Below are positions 9,705 through 18,779 of a DNA stretch of 64,000 nucleotides, one piece after another. Location: assembly GCA_014084085.1 (NCBI GenBank), contig NPFB01000180.1, forward strand, positions 18,850-82,849. The letters are read 5' to 3'. Source of the DNA: Hondaea fermentalgiana. Taxonomy: Eukaryota; Sar; Bigyra; Thraustochytrida; Thraustochytriidae. Made by a program: the position numbers and the translations under genes. Under the pieces are notes generated by a model that was not told the DNA's origin, ran no database searches, and was given only the letters and a program-made list of their open reading frames with translations. Each line of letters opens with the position of its first letter. The stretch's first letter is position 1.

Positions 9705-11498
9705 TTAGAAGAGGCCGCTGATCTGGCCGTTCTCGTTGACGGTGATGTCGAGGGCCGAGGGGCGCTTGGGGAGGCCAGGCATGGTCATGACAGAGCCAGT
9801 GAGGACGACAACGAACTCGGCACCCGCGGCAAGGCGGACGTCCTGTACATGGAGAGTGTGGCCCTCGGGAGCGTTGACGAGCGAGGCGTCATCACTGAAG
9901 CTGTACTGGGTCTTGGCAATGCACACAGGGAGGTGGCCGTAGCCGTCCTTCTGGAAGCGCTTGAGCTTGGTGAGGGCCTCCTTGGAAATGTCGACACCCT
10001 TGGCGCGGTAGAGTTCGGTGGCAATGGTGGAGATCTTGTCGACGAGGGGCATCTCGTCGGGGTAGAGGGGCTTAAACTTGGAGGTGTCAGCCTTGTCGCA
10101 GAGACCCTGGACGGCCTTGGCGAGCTCGAGGGCGCCCTCGCCACCGTGCTGCCACTGCTCGGCGACAACGGCATCAACGCCAAGCTCCTTGCAGAGGTCC
10201 TTGACGACCTGGATCTCAGCCTCAGTGTCGGTGGGGAAGCGGTTGATGGATACCACGCTCTCGACGCCGAACTTGGCGACGTTCTCGATGTGGCGGAGAA
10301 GGTTGGGCATGCCGTCCCGCACGGCCTGGGTGTTCTCCGTGGTGAGCTCCTTGGCATCGACACCACCGTGGAGCTTGAGGGCACGAACGGTGGCGACAAT
10401 GACGGCGGCCGAGGGGGCGAGGCCGGCCTTGCGGCACTTGATGTCGAAGAACTTCTCGGCACCAAGGTCAGCGCCGAAGCCGCCCTCGGTGACCACGTAG
10501 TCGGAGAGGGCGAGGGCGGCGCGCGTGCCGACGACGGACGAGCAGCCGTGGGCGATGTTGGCGAAGGGTCCACCGTGGATGACGGCAAGGTTGTGCTCGA
10601 GGGTCTGGACGACGTTGGGGTTGAAGGCGTCCTTGAGGAGCGCGGTCATGGCGCCCTCGGCGCCGATGTCGCGGCAGGTGACGGCCTCCTTGCCGCCGCG
10701 GGTGTAGCCGACGACAATGTTGCCGAGGCGGGTCTTGAGGTCCTCGAGGTCGGTGGCAAGGCAGAAGATGGCCATGACCTCGGAGGCGACGGTGATGTCA
10801 AAGAAGCTCTGGCGCGGGACGCCGTCACCAGTGCCGCCAAGGCCAAGGGTGACGTTGCGGAGCGCGCGGTCGTTCATGTCGAGGACGCGTCCCCACTCGA
10901 CGCGGCGCACGTCGAGCTGGGGCTTGGCATTCCACTGGATGTGGTTGTCGATCATGGCGGAGAGCAGGTTGTGGGCCGTGCTGATGGCGTGGAGATCGCC
11001 GGTGAAGTGGAGGTTGATGTCGGCCATGGGCACGACCTGGGCGTAGCCACCGCCGGCGGCGCCGCCCTTGACGCCAAAGACGGGTCCGAGCGAAGGCTCG
11101 CGGAGGGCGGCGATGGCGGTGGTGTCGGGGAGTTTGTTGAGGCCGTCGGCGAGGCCGACGCTGGTGCAGGTCTTGCCCTCGCCGGCCTTGGTCGGCGTGA
11201 GGGCGGTGACGAGCACGAGCTTGCCCTTGGCGGGCTGTTTGGCGAAGTTGACATCGAGCTTGGCCTTGTAGCGGCCGTAGAGGGCGTACGAGTCCGGGTC
11301 GGTGATCTTGACGCGGTCCGCGAGCACGTCGTGGATCGGCTTGAGCTCGGCCGCGAGCGCGATGCGCTCGTCCGGGTTGTCCGGCGCCTTTTGCGAGGTC
11401 GACATGGCGCGGAAGCTCATGCGCACGGTCAGGTTGCCGCGCCTGCTGCCCGCCATGGCCGCCGCGGCGCCCAGCCGCAGGCTCGACATGGCCGTCAT
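9705..11498 (-). CDS. Formate-tetrahydrofolate ligase, monofunctional, mitochondrial-type
   Basis: 597 aa. It catalyses ATP-dependent formylation of tetrahydrofolate to 10-formyl-THF in one-carbon metabolism. Seen: the nucleotide loop TPTKAGEGKTCTSVGLADGL (about residue 100), LREPSLGPVFGVKGGAAGGG, HFTGDLHAI and the HGGPFANIAHGC segment, covering the whole catalytic domain. No dehydrogenase/cyclohydrolase domain precedes it. The first 40 residues (MTAMSSLRLGAAAAMAGSRRGN...SFRAMSTSQ) are basic, Ala/Ser-rich and free of acids, which reads as a mitochondrial presequence. The ATG at 11498 is chosen; a second ATG lies three codons later. Upstream codons are low-complexity repeats. Codon use is extremely biased to G/C-ending codons, suggesting high expression. 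It is this bias that leaves a long open frame on the opposite strand. Confidence 0.95.
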   Translation of the reverse strand: MTAMSSLRLGAAAAMAGSRRGNLTVRMSFRAMSTSQKAPDNPDERIALAAELKPIHDVLADRVKITDPDSYALYGRYKAKLDVNFAKQPAKGKLVLVTALTPTKAGEGKTCTSVGLADGLNKLPDTTAIAALREPSLGPVFGVKGGAAGGGYAQVVPMADINLHFTGDLHAISTAHNLLSAMIDNHIQWNAKPQLDVRRVEWGRVLDMNDRALRNVTLGLGGTGDGVPRQSFFDITVASEVMAIFCLATDLEDLKTRLGNIVVGYTRGGKEAVTCRDIGAEGAMTALLKDAFNPNVVQTLEHNLAVIHGGPFANIAHGCSSVVGTRAALALSDYVVTEGGFGADLGAEKFFDIKCRKAGLAPSAAVIVATVRALKLHGGVDAKELTTENTQAVRDGMPNLLRHIENVAKFGVESVVSINRFPTDTEAEIQVVKDLCKELGVDAVVAEQWQHGGEGALELAKAVQGLCDKADTSKFKPLYPDEMPLVDKISTIATELYRAKGVDISKEALTKLKRFQKDGYGHLPVCIAKTQYSFSDDASLVNAPEGHTLHVQDVRLAAGAEFVVVLTGSVMTMPGLPKRPSALDITVNENGQISGLF

Positions 11499-11517
11499 CT
11501 CTCCTCTCCTCTGCTCG

Positions 11518-12140
11518 CCTGCCTGCCTGCTTGCCTGCCTGCCTGCCTGCTCTTCTGCGTGCGGCTGCTGCTGCTCTTCTTGCGCTCGGAGTTTCCGTTC
11601 TGCCTGCCTGCCTGCCGCGCCCGCCCAGCCCGAGCCGTCAGCTTTGCTTTCCGCTTCCCGCCACGACTTCCCCGGCCAGCCGCAGGTAGCAGACCAGCCA
11701 GAGGACTCATACTGCACGCTTGCGCGCCTAGCATGCAGACAAACACAGCGAGACACTGCGCCCGTCGCCTTCGCGCATACCCGCACGCTACGCGCACGCT
11801 AGACAGACAGACAGACACACACGCAGACAGACATACGTTGGGCCCCGCCTGGCCCAGACCAGCCGGGAAGCGCCGCCGCGCACGCACGGGTGAAGTCAAG
11901 CGCGGCGAGCTGGCTGGCGCGATCTCGGCCGGCGAGCACGCTTCGGCAGGCGACTAGCGAGCGAGCGAGCGAGCGAGCGTGCGCGCGGGCGTGCATCAGG
12001 ATGCGAGCGAGGCGGCTGGCCGGCTGGCTGGCTAGCTAGCAAGGCTTTGTTTGCTTGCGTGCTTGCGTGCTTGCTTGCTTGCTTGCTGGCTTGCTTGCTC
12101 GCTCGCTTGCGCCTCTCGGGCCGCGCACGCCGCGGCAGGA
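11518..12140. repeat. Low-complexity tetranucleotide-rich 5' region
   Basis: Upstream of the formate-THF ligase lie successive short arrays: GCCT (about 11518-11552), ACAG (about 11801-11816), GCGA (about 11956-11976), GCTT/GCTC (about 12045-12110) and GGGA (about 12140-12153). Frames through them encode only Cys/Leu or Arg/Ala runs. I see no gene here. Confidence 0.8.
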
Positions 12141-12265
12141 GGGAGGGAGGGAGGGCGGCGAGGAGCTGCGGCAGGCGGAGCTGCGGCGAAGACCTGCGCG
12201 CAGCGCGGCGTGCGGCCTTTGCGATGGTCATCCCATCTTGGGTCATCTCCCATCTCGTGTCAACT

Positions 12266-12337
12266 CATCTCACCTCATCTCGTCTCATCTCATCTCATCT
12301 CACCTCACCTCACCTCGTCTTATCTCAGCTCGTCTCG
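12266..12337. repeat. (CATCT/CACCT)n pentanucleotide array
   Basis: About fourteen degenerate 5-base units of CATCT, CACCT or CGTCT. This is another example of the 5-base period seen elsewhere in the window. Confidence 0.85.
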
Positions 12338-12948
12338 CGAGCTTACCTGCGCAGTGTGCGGCGACTCTGCGAAAGGCGTCGCGGCGGCAGAGGCGCGAAC
12401 CGCCCGCCGCTCGCGCGCCCGCCGAGGCAGCTTCAGGCGGAAAAGCGGCGCCGGGTCGCGCCCTCGCGGCGACTGCACTGACTGCACTATAACACTATAA
12501 ACACACACTGCTCGGCCCGCACTATACCGACTGTGGCTGCTCTGGCAGCAGTAGGCCTATACACCGCGGCACTGTGAAGGAGACCCGGACACAAGGAGAC
12601 CCGGATAGTGGAAAAGGCCACAGGCGCAGACGAGACGGCCTCCGGAAAAACCGCACGAAAAGTCGCGGGGCCCCGGAGGTGGAAGCAAGACTCGTGAAAC
12701 AGCGGCGGAGAGGACGAAGCACGCACCGGCGAAGACGACCAGGCTCAGCGAGGACGCGCCGGCCTTGGCCTTTTGCGCGCCGGGCGCCGCCGGATCGAGC
12801 GCGACTTCACTGCAGCGGAGAGAGGGTGTGTGCCGGAAATCCGGGGCGGCGACCCGGAATTCCGCGGCGAATCTGGGACGATGGCGGGCGGCTATAAAGC
12901 AAGATCAGGGAAGAGAAGTTTTGGATTTGGACGTAGAGGCTACATACA
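12338..12948. other. GC-rich spacer without recognisable gene
   Basis: Between the CATCT array and the 3' end of the small membrane protein gene. It contains an AGGCCT palindrome at 12553 and a short direct repeat GGAGACCCGGA (about 12579 and 12595). The frames across it are Arg-rich and unconvincing. Confidence 0.5.
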
Positions 12949-13557
12949 TCACCAAGAGTGTGAGCGAGATGTGTCAGCGGGAGGGTGCGGAGAATGCCAC
13001 GAGTCCTGCGGGCGATCAGGCGCGTGGACATCGTCCCAGGAGGAGGAGGAGGAGGAGTGTGACGAGGGCGCATGCTCGCGAGACGAGGACATCTCGTCGT
13101 TGGCGCGGAAAAGCTTGATGAGAGGGTCGTCCAAGTCGGCCTCATGGTCATGGGTGCCGACGTGCTTGTCGTAGTGTGGGTCCACCGAGCTGCCGAGCTC
13201 CTTGAAGGTGGCCACGCGCTCTTGATATGGCGAGAGCTCAGGCTTCGAGTACTTTTGCATAATGTAGTGAAGCGTGTGGGCATGGTTGCGCGCCGCCACC
13301 ATGGAACCAAGCATCATACCTGCTGCAAAGGTCACGAGCGGGGTCGCAAAAGCATGCTTGCGTTCGAGCTTGAGCTTCTTGACGGCCTCGAGATGACTCG
13401 CGGCACGGAAACCGACCACGCCAGCCAAAAATCCTGCCGCGCCGCCCTCCAGACCACTCATGTAAATGCCTTTACGCATTTCATTGAGAGCTTGTCGGTC
13501 TGATTCCGAAAGCATCTTTTCAATGGCGCGCTCCGACTCCATCTTGCGGCCCAGCAT
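12949..13557 (-). CDS. Hypothetical small membrane protein with glycine-zipper helices
   Basis: 202 aa from the ATG at 13557; a second ATG five codons on (MESERAIEKML) is equally possible. I do not recognise the family. The N-terminus is charged (SERAIEKMLSESDRQALNEMRKG). Two short hydrophobic segments follow: GLEGGAAGFLAGVVGFRAAS with small-residue spacing typical of helix packing, and FATPLVTFAAGMMLGSMVAA, joined by a basic loop. The tail is polar, Ser/His/Asp-rich, with a Ser6 run near the C-terminus. The size and twin Gly-rich helices recall small mitochondrial inner-membrane proteins, but that is only an impression. The open frame extends 13 codons upstream to a TTG and would add another hydrophobic stretch, so a short 5' exon is possible. 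It is divergent from the MscS gene across 0.8 kb. Confidence 0.6.
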   Translation of the reverse strand: MLGRKMESERAIEKMLSESDRQALNEMRKGIYMSGLEGGAAGFLAGVVGFRAASHLEAVKKLKLERKHAFATPLVTFAAGMMLGSMVAARNHAHTLHYIMQKYSKPELSPYQERVATFKELGSSVDPHYDKHVGTHDHEADLDDPLIKLFRANDEMSSSREHAPSSHSSSSSSWDDVHAPDRPQDSWHSPHPPADTSRSHSW

Positions 13558-14371
13558 CGCCCAGAGCAAAGGAAACCCGTAAAAGAAGAAGAGCAACCTT
13601 GAAGAACGAACTCTTGTCTCCTATGGCTCACAACCTGAGATCTGTCTGCCTGTTTGTCTGCCTGTCCGTCTGCTTGTTTGCACAAAGGACCTGGCAGCGC
13701 TGCGTGAAAACCAAAGACGCCTCGGGCTTTGCGGACTCACACGAAACGTCTCGAGATCGCAATGCGTCTTGTACTGCGCTTCGCTTCACTCTTCTTCTCT
13801 TGGAGGTGCTGCTGCACCGAGGCACGAGCCCTTCGAAGGAGTACGCTCCTGCAAGACGGGCCCCGTCTCGTCCAGTCTCGGCGTGCTCGCTACTCGTGCC
13901 GAGTGAGGCAGCTTTGTTTCGTTCGCGGCGCGGTCGGAGACTTTGGCCCGGGCTTTCGATCATTCGATCGGATCTCGACGACCACTGTGAGCGAAAGCCT
14001 TGCAAGTGCGGAATTCCGAATCGTGACAATGGCCTATCGCCAATACTCCACTTGCCCTCATTTTCCTTTTTCCTTTTTCTTTATGCTGCAACATTTGCTT
14101 CTTCCTGGCTTGCTTGCAGTTCTTGCTTTGTTTTCGACATAATTTGCAAGAGCTGCAAGTCGAAAACGTTCAAGTTGCGTGCGTGCGTGCGTGCGTGCGT
14201 GCTTGCAAGCATAGCAGTTCTGGCCAGCTTATTGGATTTGTGCAGCTCAAATCTTGCTTGTTTTTCTGTTTGGTTTTTTTTCCGGGGCTTGCTTGTGCAA
14301 CAACCCGTGAGAAGCAAAAGAAATACCAAGTGCCCGGCCGGTCGTTCGCCCATCCGCGAGGTGCGGCCACG
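13558..14371. other. Divergent promoter region, small membrane protein/MscS
   Basis: 814 bases with no supported gene. It contains a degenerate TGCC/TGTT array (about 13648-13681) and a GTGC array of about six units (14176-14202) ending 170 bases before the channel start. Confidence 0.55.
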
Positions 14372-16096
14372 ATGCGGAGACGACCAGCTCTGGACCTCGA
14401 AGAACCCGCGTCGAGCGGGGGCGCAGCGAGCCCGCCTTCGCCGCGGTCGCCGCGCGAAAGGAGGCACGAGAGACTCGCCTCGCTCAAGACCCTCGGAGGC
14501 CTCCTGTGCCTCGGCGCGCTCCTCATCGTCTTTCCCGAGGCGCGCTACGTGGCGACCGGGGACCGCGAGTGGCTTGCGGGCAAAGAAACACCAATTCTTG
14601 ACACGGCCATCGGACCCGGGCGCAATCTTGTCCTCAATTACTTGCGATGGATCCTCGCCGTAGCCCTACTCGTCTACCTGGACTCCATCGTGGAAAATAA
14701 GATCCACGAATACGCCGAGACGACAGAGCGTAACATTAACGAGCGTCGATCCTCTTCTCTCTTTAATTTGCCAAGCAAAGACTCAACCGACGATGAGGAC
14801 GAGGATCCCCTCATGAATTCCGAAAGCACGCCTTTGGGCGCCGGCCTCGACTCCATGCGAAGATCGCGCCAAATGTACATGGTTGACATGTTCTTGGTGA
14901 AAATTCTTCTCGTGTTCTTTCCGAGCGTGCAAGTACAGCGGCTTTCGCTTGCCCAAGCTGTGCGGACGGCTTCTCTTGCGCGCGCTGCCGGTTTCGACTT
15001 GGGGGCTTCGCCATCAACCGCATCCACGACGGATGCAAGTCGAGAACCGTCGCTGGAGCAACACGGTGTTGGAGGCGCGTCGGGGGGCGCACATGCCGTG
15101 GGTGGCGGGCATTCAGAGAATGCGACGGTGCGTACACCCCTTCCCCTTCGACGTTTCATGTCGACGACCGTTGAGCATGGCATCGGTCTCATCACCTTTC
15201 ACCGGGGCATCACAAGGACCAATACGCCCATGACCGAGCGTCTAGTGAGTTGGTGCACCCTTATCGTTCTTGTTTCCTTGGCGACGCTGGCAACGCTTGA
15301 ACTTGGGATTTCAACAAAACAAAACATTCTCAAGATTCTACGTGCCGCCTGCGTGCTTCGCGTCTTTGTGCCATTATCTACTGCAGCGGCAGTCATCATG
15401 GAGGACCTCATTGCTCGAACCGGCTCGCAGAGTATCCTCAAAGACTCTTGGAAAATTCTCACGAGTGCGCTGCAAATGTGTCTATGGCTCGTCACTGGGA
15501 CGAGCGTGCTCGCCTCGTTGGGATTCGACATGTCCTCGTATGTGGCAGGTTTGGGCATCAGCTCCATCGCTGCCGCGTTTGCGGCCCAGGCGGCCTTGCG
15601 TGATATGATTGCCACCGCCTCGCTTCTGGCGGATCATCCCTTTAGCATGGGCGATCGCGTCGTCTTCAATGGCACGGAGGCTATCGTGCGTCGCATTGGT
15701 TTTCGGAGCACGCACTTTGTCACCACATATAACGGCGAGACCATGGTCGTCCCAAACGGGGAGCTCATCTCGGGCAAAATTTTCAACCGAACCAAAATGC
15801 GAAGACGACGCGTAAAGAACCACTTGTGCGTGCACTACGAGACCTCCCCGCGTCGAATGGAGATCGTGCGGGACCTCATCGAAAGGGCATTTGCAGACGC
15901 ACCTCAAGCCGAATTTGTCTATGCACATCTCATGGAGCTCGGTCCTCGGGGAGCTCGTTTCGAGTATGTATTCGAGCTTCCAGGAAACGACAATCATGTG
16001 TACAAGGATGCCCAGCATGCCATCAATCTTGCTCTCTTTCGCCTTTTCTCTGAGAATTCCATCCAGCTCACATTATTTCAAGATGAGACAACATGA
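14372..16096 (+). CDS. MscS-family mechanosensitive ion channel
   Basis: 574 aa membrane channel of the small-conductance mechanosensitive (MscS/MSL) family, which opens under membrane tension to release osmolytes. Seen: an Arg/Ser/Pro-rich cytosolic N-terminus, several hydrophobic helices (GGLLCLGALLIVF, WILAVALLVYL, MFLVKILLVFFP, TLIVLVSLATLATLEL), and an acidic Ser-rich loop near residues 130-160. The pore helix and beta-domain follow: SYVAGLGISSIAAAFAAQAALRDMI (about 388-415), then HPFSMGDRVVFNGTEAIVRRIGFRST and VPNGELISGKIFNRT, the usual MscS signature. The start at 14372 follows a GCCACG context; the open frame upstream is low complexity. The last 27 codons are duplicated about 129 bases downstream (separate entry). 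Plasma membrane, plastid-like or internal membrane location cannot be told. Confidence 0.9.
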   Translation: MRRRPALDLEEPASSGGAASPPSPRSPRERRHERLASLKTLGGLLCLGALLIVFPEARYVATGDREWLAGKETPILDTAIGPGRNLVLNYLRWILAVALLVYLDSIVENKIHEYAETTERNINERRSSSLFNLPSKDSTDDEDEDPLMNSESTPLGAGLDSMRRSRQMYMVDMFLVKILLVFFPSVQVQRLSLAQAVRTASLARAAGFDLGASPSTASTTDASREPSLEQHGVGGASGGAHAVGGGHSENATVRTPLPLRRFMSTTVEHGIGLITFHRGITRTNTPMTERLVSWCTLIVLVSLATLATLELGISTKQNILKILRAACVLRVFVPLSTAAAVIMEDLIARTGSQSILKDSWKILTSALQMCLWLVTGTSVLASLGFDMSSYVAGLGISSIAAAFAAQAALRDMIATASLLADHPFSMGDRVVFNGTEAIVRRIGFRSTHFVTTYNGETMVVPNGELISGKIFNRTKMRRRRVKNHLCVHYETSPRRMEIVRDLIERAFADAPQAEFVYAHLMELGPRGARFEYVFELPGNDNHVYKDAQHAINLALFRLFSENSIQLTLFQDETT

Positions 16097-16270
16097 TCGC
16101 AACCCTACTAACCTTTGCCCAATCCGCCTTTTTGGAGCCACACCATGCCATCAATCTTGCTCTCGTTCGCGCCTTCTCTCTGACATTTCTATGCAGCTCG
16201 CATTATTTCAAGATGAGGTTTCAAGATGAAAACACGTGATCGCGACGATCGCCTTTTTGGCCCACCCCAT
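16016..16270 (+). repeat. Tandem duplication of the MscS gene 3' end
   Basis: Copy 1 begins at 16016 (CATGCCATCAATCTTGCTCTC) inside the channel's last codons and runs through its stop. Copy 2 begins at 16144 with the same sequence. Both reach CATTATTTCAAGATGA and then a diverged GATCGC...GCCTTTTTGG segment. The period is about 128-130 bases. Copy 2 carries small indels, so it no longer reads in frame with the channel tail. It is best read as a decayed duplication in the 3' UTR. Confidence 0.85.
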
Positions 16271-16870
16271 CATTTTGGGGCCACAATGTCTGTGTCTCCG
16301 CCCCTATCCCCTGTGTATAATCTTCTCGTTGATGTTCCATTGTTTTTTCTGACTTCTCAAGAGCTGATCAGATTTTTCCCGCCACATCCTCTCGCGTCAT
16401 CCACCAAATCCTGCCCGCGGTTCGTGTGGCTCTCGACGTCATCGTGCAAAAGAACCAGGGTTTCGCAACGGGGTGTACACTGTGAAAGTTATGTTTTGAC
16501 ACCACGAATCCACAACGAGCTTGGTCGTCCCAATGTGTATCCAAAACTCTCCGTCTACCCCCCGGCGCTGGAGGACCACTCATTAGCTGCGGCGCGATGG
16601 ATGGGCGGCTGCAGCCGCGCAGCAAAAGCGCAACCTCAACGCGCGCCCATCCATGCGCGCAGAGCGTGCCGCAGGCCGCGGCAGCTCGAGGGTCGAGCGC
16701 GGGTAGACTCAACCGCCCGCATGGGCGCGCTCGTGCTTGCGCACGTGTAAACCCGTACGTATACGAAGAAGGGAGCTCAAGAACGGTACGTGCATATTGT
16801 TTGTCGTTCGCGACAAGGACAAAACCGACGCGAAGAGGGGCGGGTAGGAGTGCCGGAAGAGGTCGGATAA

Positions 16871-16910
16871 GGATAGGATAGGATAGGATAGGATAGGATA
16901 GGATAGGATA
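16871..16910. repeat. (GGATA)8 microsatellite
   Basis: Eight perfect GGATA units, preceded by one more unit interrupted by a single A. Confidence 0.95.
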
Positions 16911-17736
16911 GAAGCAAACAAGCAAGCTGCCGCACATGACGAGTGTCTTGCCGCCCCAGTCGGACGAGGAAAAACCTCATTGGCGAGAATATAGACCTCC
17001 AGCCAAATATAATCTGATGCAATGGCAGCTCGCTCGTGAGCTATTCGAGAAAGGGTAGAGGTAGAAGCTTCTGAGAATGGGAGATGATGAGGAGCTCTCC
17101 TTTCGTTTTCATCGTTTCGCGCATTCTGTATCTCCGGCATGGCGTCGCTCAGGTGGCTCTGTCGGTCAAAAGCAATGCAACAGCATCCTGCGGAGCAGCC
17201 CCGGCGGCGCGTCAGCGTTTGCCTCAAGGTTGCGTGCCCACAAGGGGCGAGGCCCGGCCTGCTTTTTCCGCGACAGATGAACCGAGAGTAGGCGAGCTCC
17301 TTTATCATTTCGGGCAGGCTCAGAGCAGTAGGGAAGAGGATGGATGAAGGAGGGGAAGGCAAGGTGACGGATGCTGGAAATTTAAAAACGATCGTGGCCA
17401 TGAGCACCGCAAGGTGCGCGGAGTGACCCACTTTGCAATCCAGCAAGATTTTCTCCTCGTATTCTGATTGTGGCCGTGTGGTGAATTCCGCCGTGGCCAG
17501 AAACTGGGAAAGCGGGGAAATATTCGAGCGCGGGTGAATGGATAGAAGAGGGTAGCGAGAGAGAGAGAGAGAGAAGTGGTCAAAGAGGCAACAACGACGG
17601 GCAGTGATATCTCTCTAAAGTTGGTCTGTCGAATATTAGTTTCGACATGCCCGTTCCAGGGAGAAACAGTAGTGTCGAGGTAGTGCTATAGGCCCTGAAC
17701 AAGCTTGGCACCCTCTAGCGTTTCGAGCGCAAGGCA

Positions 17737-17795
17737 GGGCACCTGAACTTTTGGTCCCGGCTATTTACAAGTCGGCGCCGTTCGGGCAGGTGCCC
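17737..17795. other. 9-bp perfect inverted repeat, 41-nt loop
   Basis: GGGCACCTG at 17737-17745 is matched by CAGGTGCCC at 17787-17795. Inside are further GC-rich complementary stretches (GTCCCGGC, GCCG). It could form a stem-loop RNA or be chance in GC-rich DNA. No RNA family is recognised. Confidence 0.35.
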
Positions 17796-18779
17796 ACATC
17801 AGAAACATACATACTGCTCGTCACCCTTTGACGCGTCGCCAGGGGGGAAGGAAGGAAGGAAGGAAAGGAAAGAAGAGGTAGCTGGGCAACACGTGACTGA
17901 CGAGACTTTCATCAATTCGATCCAACAGAGTACGATGGCATGCAAAACTGCGAGCGAAGAGAGGCGAGAACTTCCCTTGGCGGTGTCGGTGTCGGCGAAT
18001 GAGATCAACAAGCTTTCCTAAGGGTCTGAATTTGCAAGAATGACGATTACTTAGCTTACGACGCCGATACCGCGAGGCCAAGAGAAAGCGAGAGTCAGAG
18101 AGGTGGCGAGTACCTTGGGGGCAGAGCGAGAAAAGAAGAGATTGCAAATCGCGGCAATCGAAGTGCAGGCATCCATCTATGCGTGCGAGCATCAACAATT
18201 GAGTGGTTTCGCTGAGGAATTATATTCATGCGCGTCAATTGAGGGTTTTGCGCCCGTGAAACAAATCGACAGCACAATCCATTCATTTTCTGAGAACCAC
18301 TTTTGCGTGTGTTCGCGCGTAGACAGTAGGCCGGTCCTGCTGCACTGGAGGTGCCAATTCGCTCTCTTTGTTTATTCTCTCGTGCGGGCCGTTGACGATG
18401 ATGTCGTATCCCATTTTATGGGGTCTCGTTCGGCTGACAGAATGTTTGATGCGAACAACGGAACCCTGAGTCAAAAGCCGCACGCAAGGCGAATTGGAAT
18501 GCAGTGCGCACATTGTGACCCACCGCATGCTATCCTTTTTCTTTCTTGCTCTGTTCCCGTCCGAGTTGGGTTGTTGGGGTGGTAGTAGGAGTCTACGGTG
18601 CCATTTGGATGTGTGGTCAAATGAATGGAGTGCGCAAGCCTTTCGGGAGGGCAGCTGAAAACTTACATGTTGCAAATCGTGCTTTTATTTCAAAAACAGG
18701 ATCGACTCTCCATTGTACATAAATTTGTATATTTTTTTACTTCATCTACCTGCAGCTACCTCACTTGCAAAATCGGAAA

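Larger units (their letters stand above)
16271..18779. other. 2.5 kb without a recognisable gene
   Basis: Frames of up to 245 codons exist on both strands, but their composition is erratic and none resembles a family I know. Contents: the (GGATA)8 array, an AG dinucleotide run (about 17558-17575), a GGAA array (about 17845-17866), a 9-base inverted repeat (17737-17795), two GTACGT donor-like sites (16755, 16786) and a good acceptor-like tract ending at TGCAG near 18754. An unrecognised spliced leader exon of the downstream gene could therefore lie here. Confidence 0.5.

Noticed and set aside
9414..11957. 847-codon open frame on the plus strand, opposite the formate-THF ligase
   Set aside because: It is the mirror of a gene with almost exclusively G/C-ending codons, which removes stops from the antisense frame. 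The peptide is Val/Glu/Gly/Leu-biased and has no domain, while the minus strand encodes a complete conserved enzyme.
13558..13596. N-terminal extension (LFFFYGFPLLW) of the small membrane protein
   Set aside because: The frame opens at a TTG, not ATG; the first ATG is at 13557. It is retained only as a possible upstream exon.
16709..17446. 245-codon minus frame in the gene desert
   Set aside because: It reads through the GGATA array as ILSYPILSYPILS and otherwise has erratic composition, so it was not called a gene.
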